From: Paracoccaceae bacterium
GTDB taxonomy: Bacteria; Pseudomonadota; Alphaproteobacteria; Rhodobacterales; Rhodobacteraceae
DNA length: 64,000 nt
Assembly: GCA_014879735.1 (NCBI GenBank)
Contig: JACSRN010000132.1
Coordinates: forward strand, 17,102-81,101
Direction of reading: 5' to 3'
Under the pieces are notes generated by a model. That model did not search any database. It saw only the letters and a list, made by a program, of their open reading frames with translations, and was not told the origin of the DNA. Positions 16,884 through 25,726 of the stretch are shown piece after piece; the stretch's first letter is position 1, and each line of letters begins with the position of its first letter. A program made the translations under genes and the position numbers.

Positions 16884-17974
16884 TGACCTTCCCCAACTGC
16901 CCGGACAATGCGGCCGGGGTACAGCAGCTGCGACCCCGCCGCCACGACCAGATCACCATCCTTCAGCCCGGCGGCGATATCCACCATCGCCGAGGTATAG
17001 CGCGTGACCTCAACCTCGGTCAGGGCCACGGCCCCGCTGGCCGGATCGACAGTCCAGACCGCGGGGTTCGCGCCGCCCGCCACCAGCGCCGACCATGGCA
17101 CAGCGAAAGCCGGTTCGGTCTCGACCGTGACATGGCTTGTCACCGGCTCGCCCAGTCCCGGCTCGCCCGACCCCGGCTCAAGCCGCGCCTTGACGGCAAC
17201 GGTCCCGGTCCGGATATCGGCCAGCGGCGAGATTTCCGACACCACCGCCACCATTCTGCGCCCCGGCTCATTGATCGGGATCAAAGTCACCCGGTCGCCA
17301 AGCAGGCTGTCCAGCAACCTGTGGTTTGGCGCATAGAATACCGCCTCGCGCTGCTTTTCCGGTGCGAGGGTCAGCACCGGCTGCCCCGCGCCAATCACCT
17401 GGCCCGGCTCGGCGCTGCGCTCTGTCACAATCCCGTCGAAGGGGGCGGTGATCTCCGTATCCGCCACCGCCTGCCGCGCCGTCTTCAGCGCCGCCTCGAC
17501 CTGATCCCGCGATGCCATCGCTGCAAGCAGCGCCTCGTCGGCATCCAGCAACTCGGCACGGGTGCTGGCACCGCGGCCCAGAAGTTCGGAGACCCGGTCC
17601 CGCGCCAGCCGGGCCTGTGTCAGGCCGGCTTCGGCGGCAACAAGCTGCGCCAGTGCCGCCTGCAAGGCCGCATTGGGCTGGACATCCTCCACGCTGGCCA
17701 GAACCTGACCGGCCAGGACATTGTCGCCGACATCGACGACAAGGGTGACGATGCGCCCGCCATTGCGAAACGACACTGGCACGGAATGGGTTGCCTCGAT
17801 CGTGCCGGTCAACTCGTAGGTTATTTGTGCGGGTCGCTTTTCAACCGTGACAATCTCGACGGCCAGGATCTGATCGGCGCTGGCCGGCGAGGGCAGAGCC
17901 TGGATGAATATCGGGGCCACAGCCAGCCCGGCAATCTGCAACAAGCGCGCCATGCTTCGGGTCACTTCTGTCAT
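16880..17974 (-). CDS. RND efflux periplasmic adaptor subunit (first of two)
   Basis: A membrane-fusion protein of about 364 residues with signal peptide ('LLQIAGLAVAPIF...PASA'), paired lipoyl-like halves ('RIVTLVVDVGDNVLAGQVLA', 'ITAPFDGIVTERSAEPGQVI') and a helical hairpin. It heads the efflux operon. Start is uncertain: an ATG at 18004 has no ribosome-binding site, the ATG at 17974 has AAGG four bases ahead, and a third at 17953 would still leave a complete signal peptide. The two adaptors are diverged paralogues, so they may form a heteromeric ring, as proposed for other pumps with paired adaptors. Confidence 0.9.
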   Translation of the reverse strand: MTEVTRSMARLLQIAGLAVAPIFIQALPSPASADQILAVEIVTVEKRPAQITYELTGTIEATHSVPVSFRNGGRIVTLVVDVGDNVLAGQVLASVEDVQPNAALQAALAQLVAAEAGLTQARLARDRVSELLGRGASTRAELLDADEALLAAMASRDQVEAALKTARQAVADTEITAPFDGIVTERSAEPGQVIGAGQPVLTLAPEKQREAVFYAPNHRLLDSLLGDRVTLIPINEPGRRMVAVVSEISPLADIRTGTVAVKARLEPGSGEPGLGEPVTSHVTVETEPAFAVPWSALVAGGANPAVWTVDPASGAVALTEVEVTRYTSAMVDIAAGLKDGDLVVAAGSQLLYPGRIVRAVGEGQ

Positions 17975-18244
17975 CCAACCTTGGTTAGGAGAGGGAAAAT
18001 GCATTGAACACGGTGCGTTGCCTGCATGCGATGGTGATCATTCACGGCCACGATTCTGTCAATGCCCACAGAACAGGGCCAAAGTCTCGCCCCCCAAGGC
18101 CGGGACCAGGGGCCATTCGGCCGAGCGGTCCGCAAGGCGGACAAGGCCGGGGCCGACGCCGCAGGGACAATCCAGTCCCTCAAGCAGATTGACGAATCCT
18201 GACCCCGGACCACAGGGCGCTCCACGGCAGGCCGGCCGGCAGGT

Positions 18245-18973
18245 TCAGCCAGGTCGGAACCCGGCCTCGGCGATCAGCCGGTTCGAGGTGCCTTCGATAT
18301 CGGCTTCCAGCCGGGCCATGAATTCAGGCACCGGCAGGCCGGGGGCGATCGGCGGCAGGAACTCTACCACGGCAAGCCCCGGTTTGCGCAGGATACCGCG
18401 CTTGGGCCAGAACACGCCAACATTCGTCGCGGCCGGAACGCAGGGCTGGCCGAGTTGCGCGTAGATCAGCCCCGTGCCCACCTTGTACGGCTTGCTGGTG
18501 CCGGGCGCCACGCGGGTGCCCTGCGGGTAGATCACCAATTGCCCCGGATCCGCGGTGCCGCGGATCACATCCTCCTTCATCTTCGCGATGGCCGCGCCGC
18601 GCTTGCCGCGGTCAACCGGAATGCAGCCGATCTTCAGCGCATACTGACCCAGAAAGGGCGCGTAGATCAGTTCCCGCTTCATGATGAAGCGCGGCCGCGG
18701 CAGGCTGCCGAAGATCATGATGATGTCAAAGAAGCTTTGATGCTTGGCAGCGACGACGACCTCGCCCTGCGGGATCGGCCCGCGCACCTCTGAATGCAGG
18801 CCGCACAGGATGCGGGCGGTAAACCGCACCCAGCGGCAATAGCTATGCGCTGCAAACAGCGCGCCTTCGCGCGAGAACAGCGCCCACGGCGCGAAGGCCA
18901 CGGCCATCACCGCCATGGCAAGATACATCTGCACGACGAAAACCAGCGAAAGCAGCCAGCGAATGACGATCAT
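18245..18973 (-). CDS. plsC: 1-acyl-sn-glycerol-3-phosphate acyltransferase
   Basis: A 242-residue PlsC-type acyltransferase that converts lysophosphatidic acid to phosphatidic acid at the inner membrane. An N-terminal hydrophobic segment is followed by the catalytic HX4D motif ('KHQSFFDII') and the substrate-binding 'PQGTR' block (usually EGTR). The ORF track starts far upstream inside ftsX; the start at 18973 gives the normal family length and a four-base ATGA overlap with ftsX. It is the third gene of the ftsE-ftsX-plsC operon, an arrangement known in related alphaproteobacteria. Confidence 0.93.
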   Translation of the reverse strand: MIVIRWLLSLVFVVQMYLAMAVMAVAFAPWALFSREGALFAAHSYCRWVRFTARILCGLHSEVRGPIPQGEVVVAAKHQSFFDIIMIFGSLPRPRFIMKRELIYAPFLGQYALKIGCIPVDRGKRGAAIAKMKEDVIRGTADPGQLVIYPQGTRVAPGTSKPYKVGTGLIYAQLGQPCVPAATNVGVFWPKRGILRKPGLAVVEFLPPIAPGLPVPEFMARLEADIEGTSNRLIAEAGFRPG

Positions 18974-19893
18974 GTCAGCTCCTTCAGCTTTTTGAACGCC
19001 GCGCGGCGGGTCGCGGCAAAGGCGACCAGCGCCGCAAGGGGCGGCAGGATGAAGGGCCAGAGCCAACCGGCCCCCGAAAAGCCCAGCCCGGTCAGAAAGC
19101 CCCCCGCGGCATCGGCCGCAGGCAGCAGCAGCACGCCGGCCAGCCCTGCCAGCGCACCCGCCGCCGATCCAGTCAGCGCGCGCAGGGTGAAACGGCGGAC
19201 GAAGGCGCGGGCGATGTAGCTGTCCTGCGCGCCGATCAGCCGCAGAACCTTTACCACCTGGGCATTGGCGGCCAGCGAGGCATTGGCGGCCAGGGTGATC
19301 ATCGCGGCCATCGTGGCCCCGATCAGCACGATCGACAGCCAGCCCAGCAGCCGCAACCGCGCGGCTGCCTCGGCCAGCGGCCGCCGCCAACGGGTATGGT
19401 CGTCAAGGATCGCACCCGGCGCCTCGGCGGCCAGGCGCTGGCGAAGACCCTCGCCATCATAGCCCTGCCCATCCTCGACCACCTCGATCAGCCGGGGCAG
19501 CGGCAGGTCCTGCACCGGAAGATCGGGACCAAACCACGGCTCCAGCAGCCGGCGGTTCTCTTCATCGGTCAGCGCACGGGCCGAGGCGATGCCGGGCGTG
19601 GTCGACAGCAGCGCCAGCACGGCGTCGGTCTGGGCCTGCATCTGCTGCGGTGGCGCCGAAAGACGGATCGTCGCCGTGCGGGCCAGCGCATCCGACCATC
19701 GGTCCGCCAGGCGCCCCGAGGCCAGCGACAGCGCCAGCGCGAAGACGCAGAGGAAGGTCATGGCACCGGCGGTAAAGGTGGTGAGCCAGGCCGTCGGCCC
19801 CGAGGGCGGCACCACGCGGTCGGCCTGCCGGTCAGGGACCATCAGCGCCACGAACGGATCAGCCAGGCGGGACAGCAGCGGGGGCAGGGTCAC
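18970..19893 (-). CDS. ftsX: Cell division protein FtsX
   Basis: A 307-residue FtsX-like permease: one N-terminal transmembrane helix, a periplasmic domain of about 120 residues, then three transmembrane helices in the C-terminal half (from 'WLSIVLIGATMAAMITLA' onward). With FtsE it forms the ABC-type complex that activates septal peptidoglycan hydrolysis. It overlaps ftsE and plsC by four bases on either side. Confidence 0.92.
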   Translation of the reverse strand: MTLPPLLSRLADPFVALMVPDRQADRVVPPSGPTAWLTTFTAGAMTFLCVFALALSLASGRLADRWSDALARTATIRLSAPPQQMQAQTDAVLALLSTTPGIASARALTDEENRRLLEPWFGPDLPVQDLPLPRLIEVVEDGQGYDGEGLRQRLAAEAPGAILDDHTRWRRPLAEAAARLRLLGWLSIVLIGATMAAMITLAANASLAANAQVVKVLRLIGAQDSYIARAFVRRFTLRALTGSAAGALAGLAGVLLLPAADAAGGFLTGLGFSGAGWLWPFILPPLAALVAFAATRRAAFKKLKELT

Positions 19894-20561
19894 AGATCCG
19901 CCCCCGCCAGTTGGATGCGCCGTTTCGAGATGCGCAGGACACGCGCCGGGACCTGGTTCTTGGCCTGCCGGATCAGGTTCAGGTCGTGGGTGGCAATGAC
20001 GATGGTCTTGCCCATGCGGTTCAGCTCCACCAGCAAGGTCAGCAACCGCAGCGACATCTCCCAGTCGACATTGCCGGTCGGCTCGTCGGCCAGGATCACG
20101 TCCGGCCCCATGATGATGGCCCGCGCCAGCGCAGCGCGCTGCCGTTCGCCCCCCGACAGCGAGGGCGGCAGCGCATCCGACAGATGCTTCAGCCCCACCC
20201 AGGCCAGCAGCGCGCCAAGATCCTCGGCATTGCCGCGCCGCTCGGCCACCATCAGCGGCAGCATCACATTGGTGGCCAGCGGCAGATGGTCAAGGAACTG
20301 GCCGTCCTGGTGCACCACCCCGATCCGCCGTCGCGTCCGGGCAATATCGTCCCGCGACAGGCTTTTCACCTCGCGGTCGAAGATCGTGACGTGGCCGGCC
20401 GTCGGCATCAGTTCGGCATAGGCCATCTTCAGGAAGGTGGTCTTGCCCGAGCCCGACGGGCCGGTCAGGAAGTGGAACGATCCCGGCGCAAGACGCAGCG
20501 AGACCTCGGACAGCAACTCGCCCCCGCCATAGTTGTAGGCCGCATTCTCGAAGGCAATCAC
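19890..20561 (-). CDS. ftsE: Cell division ATP-binding protein FtsE
   Basis: A 223-residue ABC ATPase: Walker A 'GPSGSGKTT', Q-loop 'VVHQDGQFLDHLPL', signature 'LSGGERQR', Walker B 'VILADEP' and H-loop 'IATHD'. The start used is a GTG at 20561, eight bases after GGGGA; this gives the normal FtsE length and N-terminus ('IAFENAAYNYGGG'), while the ORF-track start adds 31 residues not seen in the family. It drives FtsX during division. It is divergent from the zinc-ribbon gene, with 173 bp between starts. Confidence 0.93.
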   Translation of the reverse strand: MIAFENAAYNYGGGELLSEVSLRLAPGSFHFLTGPSGSGKTTFLKMAYAELMPTAGHVTIFDREVKSLSRDDIARTRRRIGVVHQDGQFLDHLPLATNVMLPLMVAERRGNAEDLGALLAWVGLKHLSDALPPSLSGGERQRAALARAIIMGPDVILADEPTGNVDWEMSLRLLTLLVELNRMGKTIVIATHDLNLIRQAKNQVPARVLRISKRRIQLAGADL

Positions 20562-20671
20562 CGCCTGTATCCCCTGCCCCTGTGCGCTCGTCCCGCACGA
20601 ATTGGCCGCGTTTCCCCTGTGCCTTCCATCGCACGCGCCTTGCGGATCCCACAAGAGCAGGACACAAAGTC

Positions 20672-20700
20672 TTGGATGGTCTTGGGTTCGTTGCTACAAC
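20672..20700 (+). promoter_or_regulatory. Sigma-70 promoter of the zinc-ribbon gene
   Basis: TTGGAT, a 17-bp spacer and TACAAC precede the start codon by 34 bp, giving a predicted leader of about 28 nt. Confidence 0.55.
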
Positions 20701-20734
20701 AGCACCGGGCGAATGCCTAGACGGGGTGGAATTG

Positions 20735-21499
20735 ATGCGTTTGGCCTGCCCAAACTGCGATGCCAGATACGAGATTCCCGACGACGCGATTCCTGAGGCC
20801 GGTCGCGACGTGCAATGCTCGAATTGCGGGCATGCCTGGTTCCAGACACGCCCTGCCACTGACGCAGGCGCGGATATCCCGGCGCCGCGCGCCGCCGCGC
20901 AGGAAGGCCCGGCGCCCGCACTTTCGGCGCCCGCCCCCGAAGCGGCACGGAACACCATCGACAATTCGGTCCTGTCCATCCTGCGCGAAGAGGCCGACCG
21001 CGAGGCTGAGGCACGCAGGGCCGAGGCACGGCGCAGCGCCTCGCGTCGGGCAGAAGCGGAGGAGCAGTTTCGCACCCAGCCCGATCTGGGTATCGCTTTG
21101 CCCCCCGCGGCTTCGGCGGGCGGGCAGCGGCTGAAGCCCCTGACAGGTGAAGATGCCGAGACGGCCGCCGCCAAACCGGCCGCCCGGCGCGACCTTCTGC
21201 CAAATGTCGACGACATCAACTCCACGCTGCAGCCCGACAGCACAGACGGGGAGGAGGAGGAGGACGAGGCCGCGTCCGAACTGACGCGAGGCACCGCTTT
21301 CCGCATCGGCTTTCTGATTGCGCTATCAGTTCTGGTGGCGGCTGCCGTGGTCTATCTGGCGGCGCCCGCCATTCAGAAGACGGTGCCGGCACTGGAAACC
21401 CCGCTCGCCTCCTATGTCGGTTTTGTCGACGGGCTGCGCCACCGGCTTGACGCGCTGATGGACAGCGCGACCGACAAGCTGAACGGCGATGGCGGCTGA
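20735..21499 (+). CDS. Zinc-ribbon (MJ0042-type) single-span membrane protein
   Basis: A 254-residue protein of the type found next to ftsE in Rhodobacterales. The N-terminus is a four-cysteine zinc ribbon ('CPNCDARYEIP' ... 'CSNCGHAW') of the MJ0042 kind. It is followed by a long acidic, Ala/Glu/Arg-rich low-complexity region and one transmembrane helix near residue 195 ('FRIGFLIALSVLVAAAVVYLAA'), then a short periplasmic tail. Start at the ATG just before 'RLACPNC'. Function unknown; the fold suggests cytoplasmic binding of metal, protein or nucleic acid at the membrane. Confidence 0.85.
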   Translation: MRLACPNCDARYEIPDDAIPEAGRDVQCSNCGHAWFQTRPATDAGADIPAPRAAAQEGPAPALSAPAPEAARNTIDNSVLSILREEADREAEARRAEARRSASRRAEAEEQFRTQPDLGIALPPAASAGGQRLKPLTGEDAETAAAKPAARRDLLPNVDDINSTLQPDSTDGEEEEDEAASELTRGTAFRIGFLIALSVLVAAAVVYLAAPAIQKTVPALETPLASYVGFVDGLRHRLDALMDSATDKLNGDGG

Positions 21500-21502
21500 C
21501 GC

Positions 21503-23974
21503 TCAGAACAGGTCCAGCAGACGCTTGAGGTAGTCGAGTTCCTCTTGCGGCCGTTCCGCTTCGCCTGAGCGGCGGCGGATTTCGTCCAGCAGTTCCTGCG
21601 CGCGGGTGTCGGGGTCGTTCTGCACCATGTTCTGGTCCGAACCGATCCGCGCCGCATCGCCAGTCTCGCGACCCAGCGGATCCTTGCCGTTCGGATCGGC
21701 ACGGCCGGCCTGACGCTGGTCGCCGCCGGTGCCCTGCTCGTCGCGCTGTTCCTGCGCCAGAGCATCGCCGAATTCCTTCATGCCTTCACGCATGGCCTGC
21801 ATCGCTTCGGCCTGTCGGTCGAGCGCGCCGTCCAGGTCGCCCTCCTCCAGCGCCCGCTCGGCCTGGCGCATCGCCTCTTCGGCGCGGTCCAGCGCATCGC
21901 GACCGGCCTCGCCATCTTCCGTACCGTCGCCGGGCAGCCGGCCCGACTGCAGGTCGTTCAGCCGCTGGCGCAACTCGCCCTGCCGCTCGGCCAACTCGTC
22001 CGGATCCTGCGCGCCCGGCTCGCCGTTGCGGTCGCGCTGCATGTCGCGATAGGCGTCATCGGACAGGCCCTGCTGATCTTGCAGCGTTTGGCCCAGTTCC
22101 TTCATCGACGGATTGCCCTGGCCTTCGCCCTGACCCTCGCCCTGCGTGACCTGCAGGTTTTCCATCAGCTGGCGCAACTGCTCCATCAGCGCCATCGCCT
22201 CGGCGGTCTTGCCCTCGTTCATCAGCCGCTCGATCTCGTCCAGCATCTGCTGCAACTGGTCGCCGGTGATTTCCTGGCCACCCTCCTGCGGCGGCTGGGG
22301 GTTGCGCATGGCCTCTTCGCCAAGCTCGCGCGTATAATCGCGCATCGCCTGCTGCATATCCTTCATCAACTGGTCGATTTCCTCGGGCGAGGCGCCGTTG
22401 CGGATCGCCTCTTCCAGTCGGTCCTGCGCGCGCTGCAGCCGGTCCATCGCAGAACCGAGATCGCCCTCCTCGAACATGAAGGCGATCTGCCACAATTCCT
22501 CGGCAATCGCGTCGCGCTGTTCGGTGGTCAGCGGTAGTGCCATGGCGTCCAACTCGCGGATCAGCACCCGCAACCGCTTCGCGGCACTGGCCGAGCGCGA
22601 CAGATCCTCGGGCCGGTACATCATCGCCTTCAGGATTGGCAGCGCCCGCGACAGGTTCTCGCGGTTCCAGAGCAGATCGCGCCGCATCTCGATCACGGCC
22701 GCAGCCATCGGATCGAAGAACCGCCGGCCGGGCAGGGTAACGGCATAGGCCGGCGCCTCGCCCGCATTGGCACCGGCATCGGTCACGGAAAACACCATGC
22801 TGACCGGCATGTTCGCCAGCACCGATTGCGATACGTCATCGACCAGCGTCTCGTCGATCTTCGCGCGATCGCCCTTCACCGGCATGGGCAAGTCCAGAAC
22901 CAGCGGTGCGATGGGCTCGGGTTCGATCGACAGGCCGAAGCGGCGGTCGACCCCGGCAAGATCAAGCGTGATCGACACCTGCCCGCCGGTGACGCCATAG
23001 TCGTCCTCGGCGGCGAAGCCCTGCTTGAACTTGCCATCCGCCTCGCGCCCCATCTCGCCCGAGACCTGAACCGTCGGCGCCAGATCGGGGATCGCCATCA
23101 CTTGCCATTCGCGACCGCCGCGGCCGGCAATGGCCAGCCGGCCCGATTGGCTGACGGTCAGGTCGGTCAGACCCGCCAGCCCCTGTGGCACCGCGGCCGT
23201 AGCACCATCGGCCGTGGCCGGCGCGGGTGGAGCGACCTGCGCGATGTCCTGTTCCACGGTCAGCCCACCCTCGGGGCCGTAAAGCCGGATCTGGATGCGG
23301 GTCCCGACCGGCACCTCGATTGTGTCGCCGGCGATCTCGTTCAGGTAGAGGGTGGGTTTGCCGGTATAGGCGGGAGGTTTGGCCCAGCCCTCCCAGACCG
23401 GGCCGCCGGGCATCGCCTCGGCCGGGCCGGGCGCGATGCCGGTCACTTCCGTCACCCGCCAGAGCGAGCCGAACAGCGCCGCCATGACCGCCGCCGTCAG
23501 CGCCACATAGCGCAGAGAATAGGGATCGCGGGCGGAAAGCTGCAGGTTGGGCTGCACGGGCCGGGCCGCACGCGCCCGTTCGGCCATGCGGGCAAGATGC
23601 ACCCGCCAGACCGCGACCGAGGCCGGATCGGCAGAGCCGACGATCTGGGTGTCGCGCAGCGCAGCGATCGGGCGGCCGGGCAGCGCGGCATCAAGACGGG
23701 CGAGCGCCTCGTCCATGGTGGGGCGACGAAACCGATAGAGACCCCACGCCAGCGCGATCAGGGTCAGCAGCGCCAGAAGCCCGGCGCCGATCTGCACCCA
23801 GAGCAGCGGCCCGTGGTCATGCGCACCGAAGGCTATGGCTGCAAAAGCGAAAAGCAGGATCGTCCAGAGCGGCCAGAAAGCCTGGGTCAGACGCTCGGCC
23901 CACAACCCCGCCAGCGTCAGCCTGCGGGGCCATTTCAGTGCGTCGAGGGCCGTCTCGGGCGCGGGATCCGCCAT
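21503..23974 (-). CDS. TIGR02302/DUF4175 family membrane protein
   Basis: A protein of about 823 residues of the alphaproteobacterial TIGR02302 (DUF4175) family, whose function is not established. Two hydrophobic helices lie near residues 25-75 and another near 150, then a long soluble part. The C-terminal third is rich in Gln, Glu, Met and Arg with predicted coiled coil and low-complexity stretches such as 'GEGQGEGQG'. A GTG at 24013 inside the end of lysA is an alternative start; the ATG at 23974 was chosen because it gives a plain cytoplasmic N-terminus. It follows lysA closely on the same strand and converges with the zinc-ribbon gene, leaving 3 bp. Confidence 0.88.
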   Translation of the reverse strand: MADPAPETALDALKWPRRLTLAGLWAERLTQAFWPLWTILLFAFAAIAFGAHDHGPLLWVQIGAGLLALLTLIALAWGLYRFRRPTMDEALARLDAALPGRPIAALRDTQIVGSADPASVAVWRVHLARMAERARAARPVQPNLQLSARDPYSLRYVALTAAVMAALFGSLWRVTEVTGIAPGPAEAMPGGPVWEGWAKPPAYTGKPTLYLNEIAGDTIEVPVGTRIQIRLYGPEGGLTVEQDIAQVAPPAPATADGATAAVPQGLAGLTDLTVSQSGRLAIAGRGGREWQVMAIPDLAPTVQVSGEMGREADGKFKQGFAAEDDYGVTGGQVSITLDLAGVDRRFGLSIEPEPIAPLVLDLPMPVKGDRAKIDETLVDDVSQSVLANMPVSMVFSVTDAGANAGEAPAYAVTLPGRRFFDPMAAAVIEMRRDLLWNRENLSRALPILKAMMYRPEDLSRSASAAKRLRVLIRELDAMALPLTTEQRDAIAEELWQIAFMFEEGDLGSAMDRLQRAQDRLEEAIRNGASPEEIDQLMKDMQQAMRDYTRELGEEAMRNPQPPQEGGQEITGDQLQQMLDEIERLMNEGKTAEAMALMEQLRQLMENLQVTQGEGQGEGQGNPSMKELGQTLQDQQGLSDDAYRDMQRDRNGEPGAQDPDELAERQGELRQRLNDLQSGRLPGDGTEDGEAGRDALDRAEEAMRQAERALEEGDLDGALDRQAEAMQAMREGMKEFGDALAQEQRDEQGTGGDQRQAGRADPNGKDPLGRETGDAARIGSDQNMVQNDPDTRAQELLDEIRRRSGEAERPQEELDYLKRLLDLF

Positions 23975-24003
23975 TCCGCCATCGCTTTCCGGGCTGCCGA
24001 AGA

Positions 24004-25269
24004 TCACAGCCACCGCGGCAGCTTATCTCGGGCGATCATTTCGTCAAAGGTCGGCCTTTCGCGAATGACAGCGAATTGATCCCCATGGACCAGAACCTCG
24101 GGCACCAGCGGCCGGCTGTTGTATTCGCTGGCCATCACCGCACCATAGGCCCCCGCGCTGCGAAACGCGACCAGATCGCCCTCGGCCAGCAGCGGCAGTT
24201 CCCGGCCCCGCGCGAAAGTGTCGCCGGTTTCGCAGACCGGGCCCACCACGTCGAACGGCCGGGTCGGCTCGCCGGGCGCCGTCTCGATCACGGGCAGGAT
24301 GTCGTGATGCGCCTCGTACATCGCGGGACGGATCAGATCGTTCATCGCGGCATCGAGGATCAGGAAATCGCGCCCCTCGCCATTCTTCACATAGATCACC
24401 TGGGCAACCAGAAGGCCCGAGTTGCCCGAAATCAGCCGGCCCGGCTCGATCTCGATCTCGCAATCCAGATGACCGAGCGTCCGCTTGATCATCGCGCCAT
24501 AATCGGTGGGCAGCGGCGGCGCCTCGTTCGAACGGGCGTAGGGAATGCCGAGCCCGCCGCCGAGATCCAGCCGCTCGATGCGGTGGCCCTGGGCGCGCAG
24601 GGTTTCGGTCAGATCCGCGACCTTGCGAAAGGCCATCTCAAAGGGGGAAAGTTCGGTCAGCTGGCTGCCGATGTGGACATCGATCCCGACGACCCGCAGC
24701 CCGGGCAGGCGCGCGGCCTCGGCATAGGCGGGAACGGCCCTGGAGATGGGGATGCCGAACTTGTTCTCGCTTTTTCCGGTGGCAATCTTGGCGTGGGTCT
24801 GGGCGTCGACATCAGGGTTCACCCGGATCGCGATGGGCGCAGTGGTACCCAGCGACACCGCCACCTCGGAAATCGCCCGCATCTCGGGTTCGGATTCCAC
24901 GTTGAACTGGCGGACACCGCCCTCCAGCGCGGCGCGAATTTCAGCCCGCGTCTTGCCGACACCGGAAAAGACGATGCGATCCCCTGGCACACCTGCCGCC
25001 CGGGCCCGCAGATATTCGCCGATGGAGACCACATCCATCCCGGCGCCAAGATCGCCCAGCGTCTTCAGCACGGCCACATTCGACAGCGACTTGATCGCAA
25101 AGCAGACCAGATGCGGCAGCGGCGTCAATGCCTCGGTGAACAGGCGGAAATGCCGGGCCAGCGTTGCGGAGGAATAGATGTAGAACGGGGTGCCGACCGC
25201 AGCCGCGATCTCGGTCAGCGCGACATCCTCGGCATGCAGAATGCCGCCCCTGTAAAGGAAATGATCCAT
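24004..25269 (-). CDS. lysA: Diaminopimelate decarboxylase
   Basis: A 421-residue fold-III PLP enzyme that decarboxylates meso-diaminopimelate to lysine, the last step of lysine synthesis. The PLP lysine is Lys60 in 'CFAIKSL'; the phosphate-binding 'DLGGGLGIPY', the 'EPGRLIS' block and the partner-subunit cysteine region 'GPVCETGD' are present. The ORF-track start adds 89 residues of non-homologous sequence; the ATG at 25269 with GAGGGG upstream is preferred. It follows the two small lipoprotein genes and argH on the same strand. Confidence 0.96.
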   Translation of the reverse strand: MDHFLYRGGILHAEDVALTEIAAAVGTPFYIYSSATLARHFRLFTEALTPLPHLVCFAIKSLSNVAVLKTLGDLGAGMDVVSIGEYLRARAAGVPGDRIVFSGVGKTRAEIRAALEGGVRQFNVESEPEMRAISEVAVSLGTTAPIAIRVNPDVDAQTHAKIATGKSENKFGIPISRAVPAYAEAARLPGLRVVGIDVHIGSQLTELSPFEMAFRKVADLTETLRAQGHRIERLDLGGGLGIPYARSNEAPPLPTDYGAMIKRTLGHLDCEIEIEPGRLISGNSGLLVAQVIYVKNGEGRDFLILDAAMNDLIRPAMYEAHHDILPVIETAPGEPTRPFDVVGPVCETGDTFARGRELPLLAEGDLVAFRSAGAYGAVMASEYNSRPLVPEVLVHGDQFAVIRERPTFDEMIARDKLPRWL

Positions 25270-25360
25270 CGCCCCCTCGCCGCCCGTGACCGCGCCGCTA
25301 TAGCATGCCTCGCGCTCCGTGCAATTGGCGGCAACGGCCCTCCGGGCTGAAGGCCGGCGC

Positions 25361-25558
25361 TCAGAACCCCGCGGACAACCCAACCGGCCCCAGCCGGGTG
25401 CCGACCGTTCCGCCGGCGCCACTCGCGCCCACCGTGACCGGGCCCAGCGTGGTGGCCAGCGATGGCCTGACATGGCCGGTTGCCGTGTCAAGATGCAGCC
25501 CCATCTGCGGCGTCGAACAGCCGCCCGCCAGCACAAGAAGCAGCAGGAACCGCCTCAC
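25361..25558 (-). CDS. Small lipoprotein, 65 residues, GTG start
   Basis: A 65-residue predicted lipoprotein: 'RRFLLLLVLAGGC' is a compact signal peptide with a lipobox (LAGGC), followed by a Gly/Thr/Val-rich mature part without recognised domain. The GTG start overlaps the preceding gene's stop (GTGA), indicating translational coupling with the LptM-like gene. The ORF track buries it in a longer frame. Function unknown; the position between argH and lysA suggests co-expression with an envelope-assembly lipoprotein. Confidence 0.7.
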   Translation of the reverse strand: MRRFLLLLVLAGGCSTPQMGLHLDTATGHVRPSLATTLGPVTVGASGAGGTVGTRLGPVGLSAGF

Positions 25559-25692
25559 AACTCGCCTGCCACCCCGAACCGGGCCGTGCCTGTGACAGTC
25601 AGTCCCGGTTTTTCGGTCGGCGGCTGGGGGGCGCCGTCCACGCCGCAGGCGGCAAAAAGCGACACAAGGGCAAGGGCAAGGATCAGACGCAT
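25555..25692 (-). CDS. LptM/YifL-like small lipoprotein
   Basis: A 45-residue lipoprotein: signal peptide and lipobox 'LFAAC', then 'GVDGAPQPPTEKPG'. That matches the short 'CG.xG.L..P' pattern of LptM-type lipoproteins, which assist assembly of the LPS translocon LptD/E at the outer membrane. Genes of this type commonly sit between argH and lysA in proteobacteria, which supports the call. GGAG lies seven bases before the ATG. It starts 34 bp after argH. Confidence 0.72.
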   Translation of the reverse strand: MRLILALALVSLFAACGVDGAPQPPTEKPGLTVTGTARFGVAGEL

Positions 25693-25726
25693 CGAAGAAC
25701 TCCACTCGGCTCCGGCCGAACCTGCC

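Noticed and set aside
17971-18225. 84-residue minus-strand ORF upstream of the efflux operon
   Set aside because: No ribosome-binding site, no recognisable sequence and overlap with the adaptor start; the 240-bp gap at 18005-18244 shows only a small hairpin (18128-18142).
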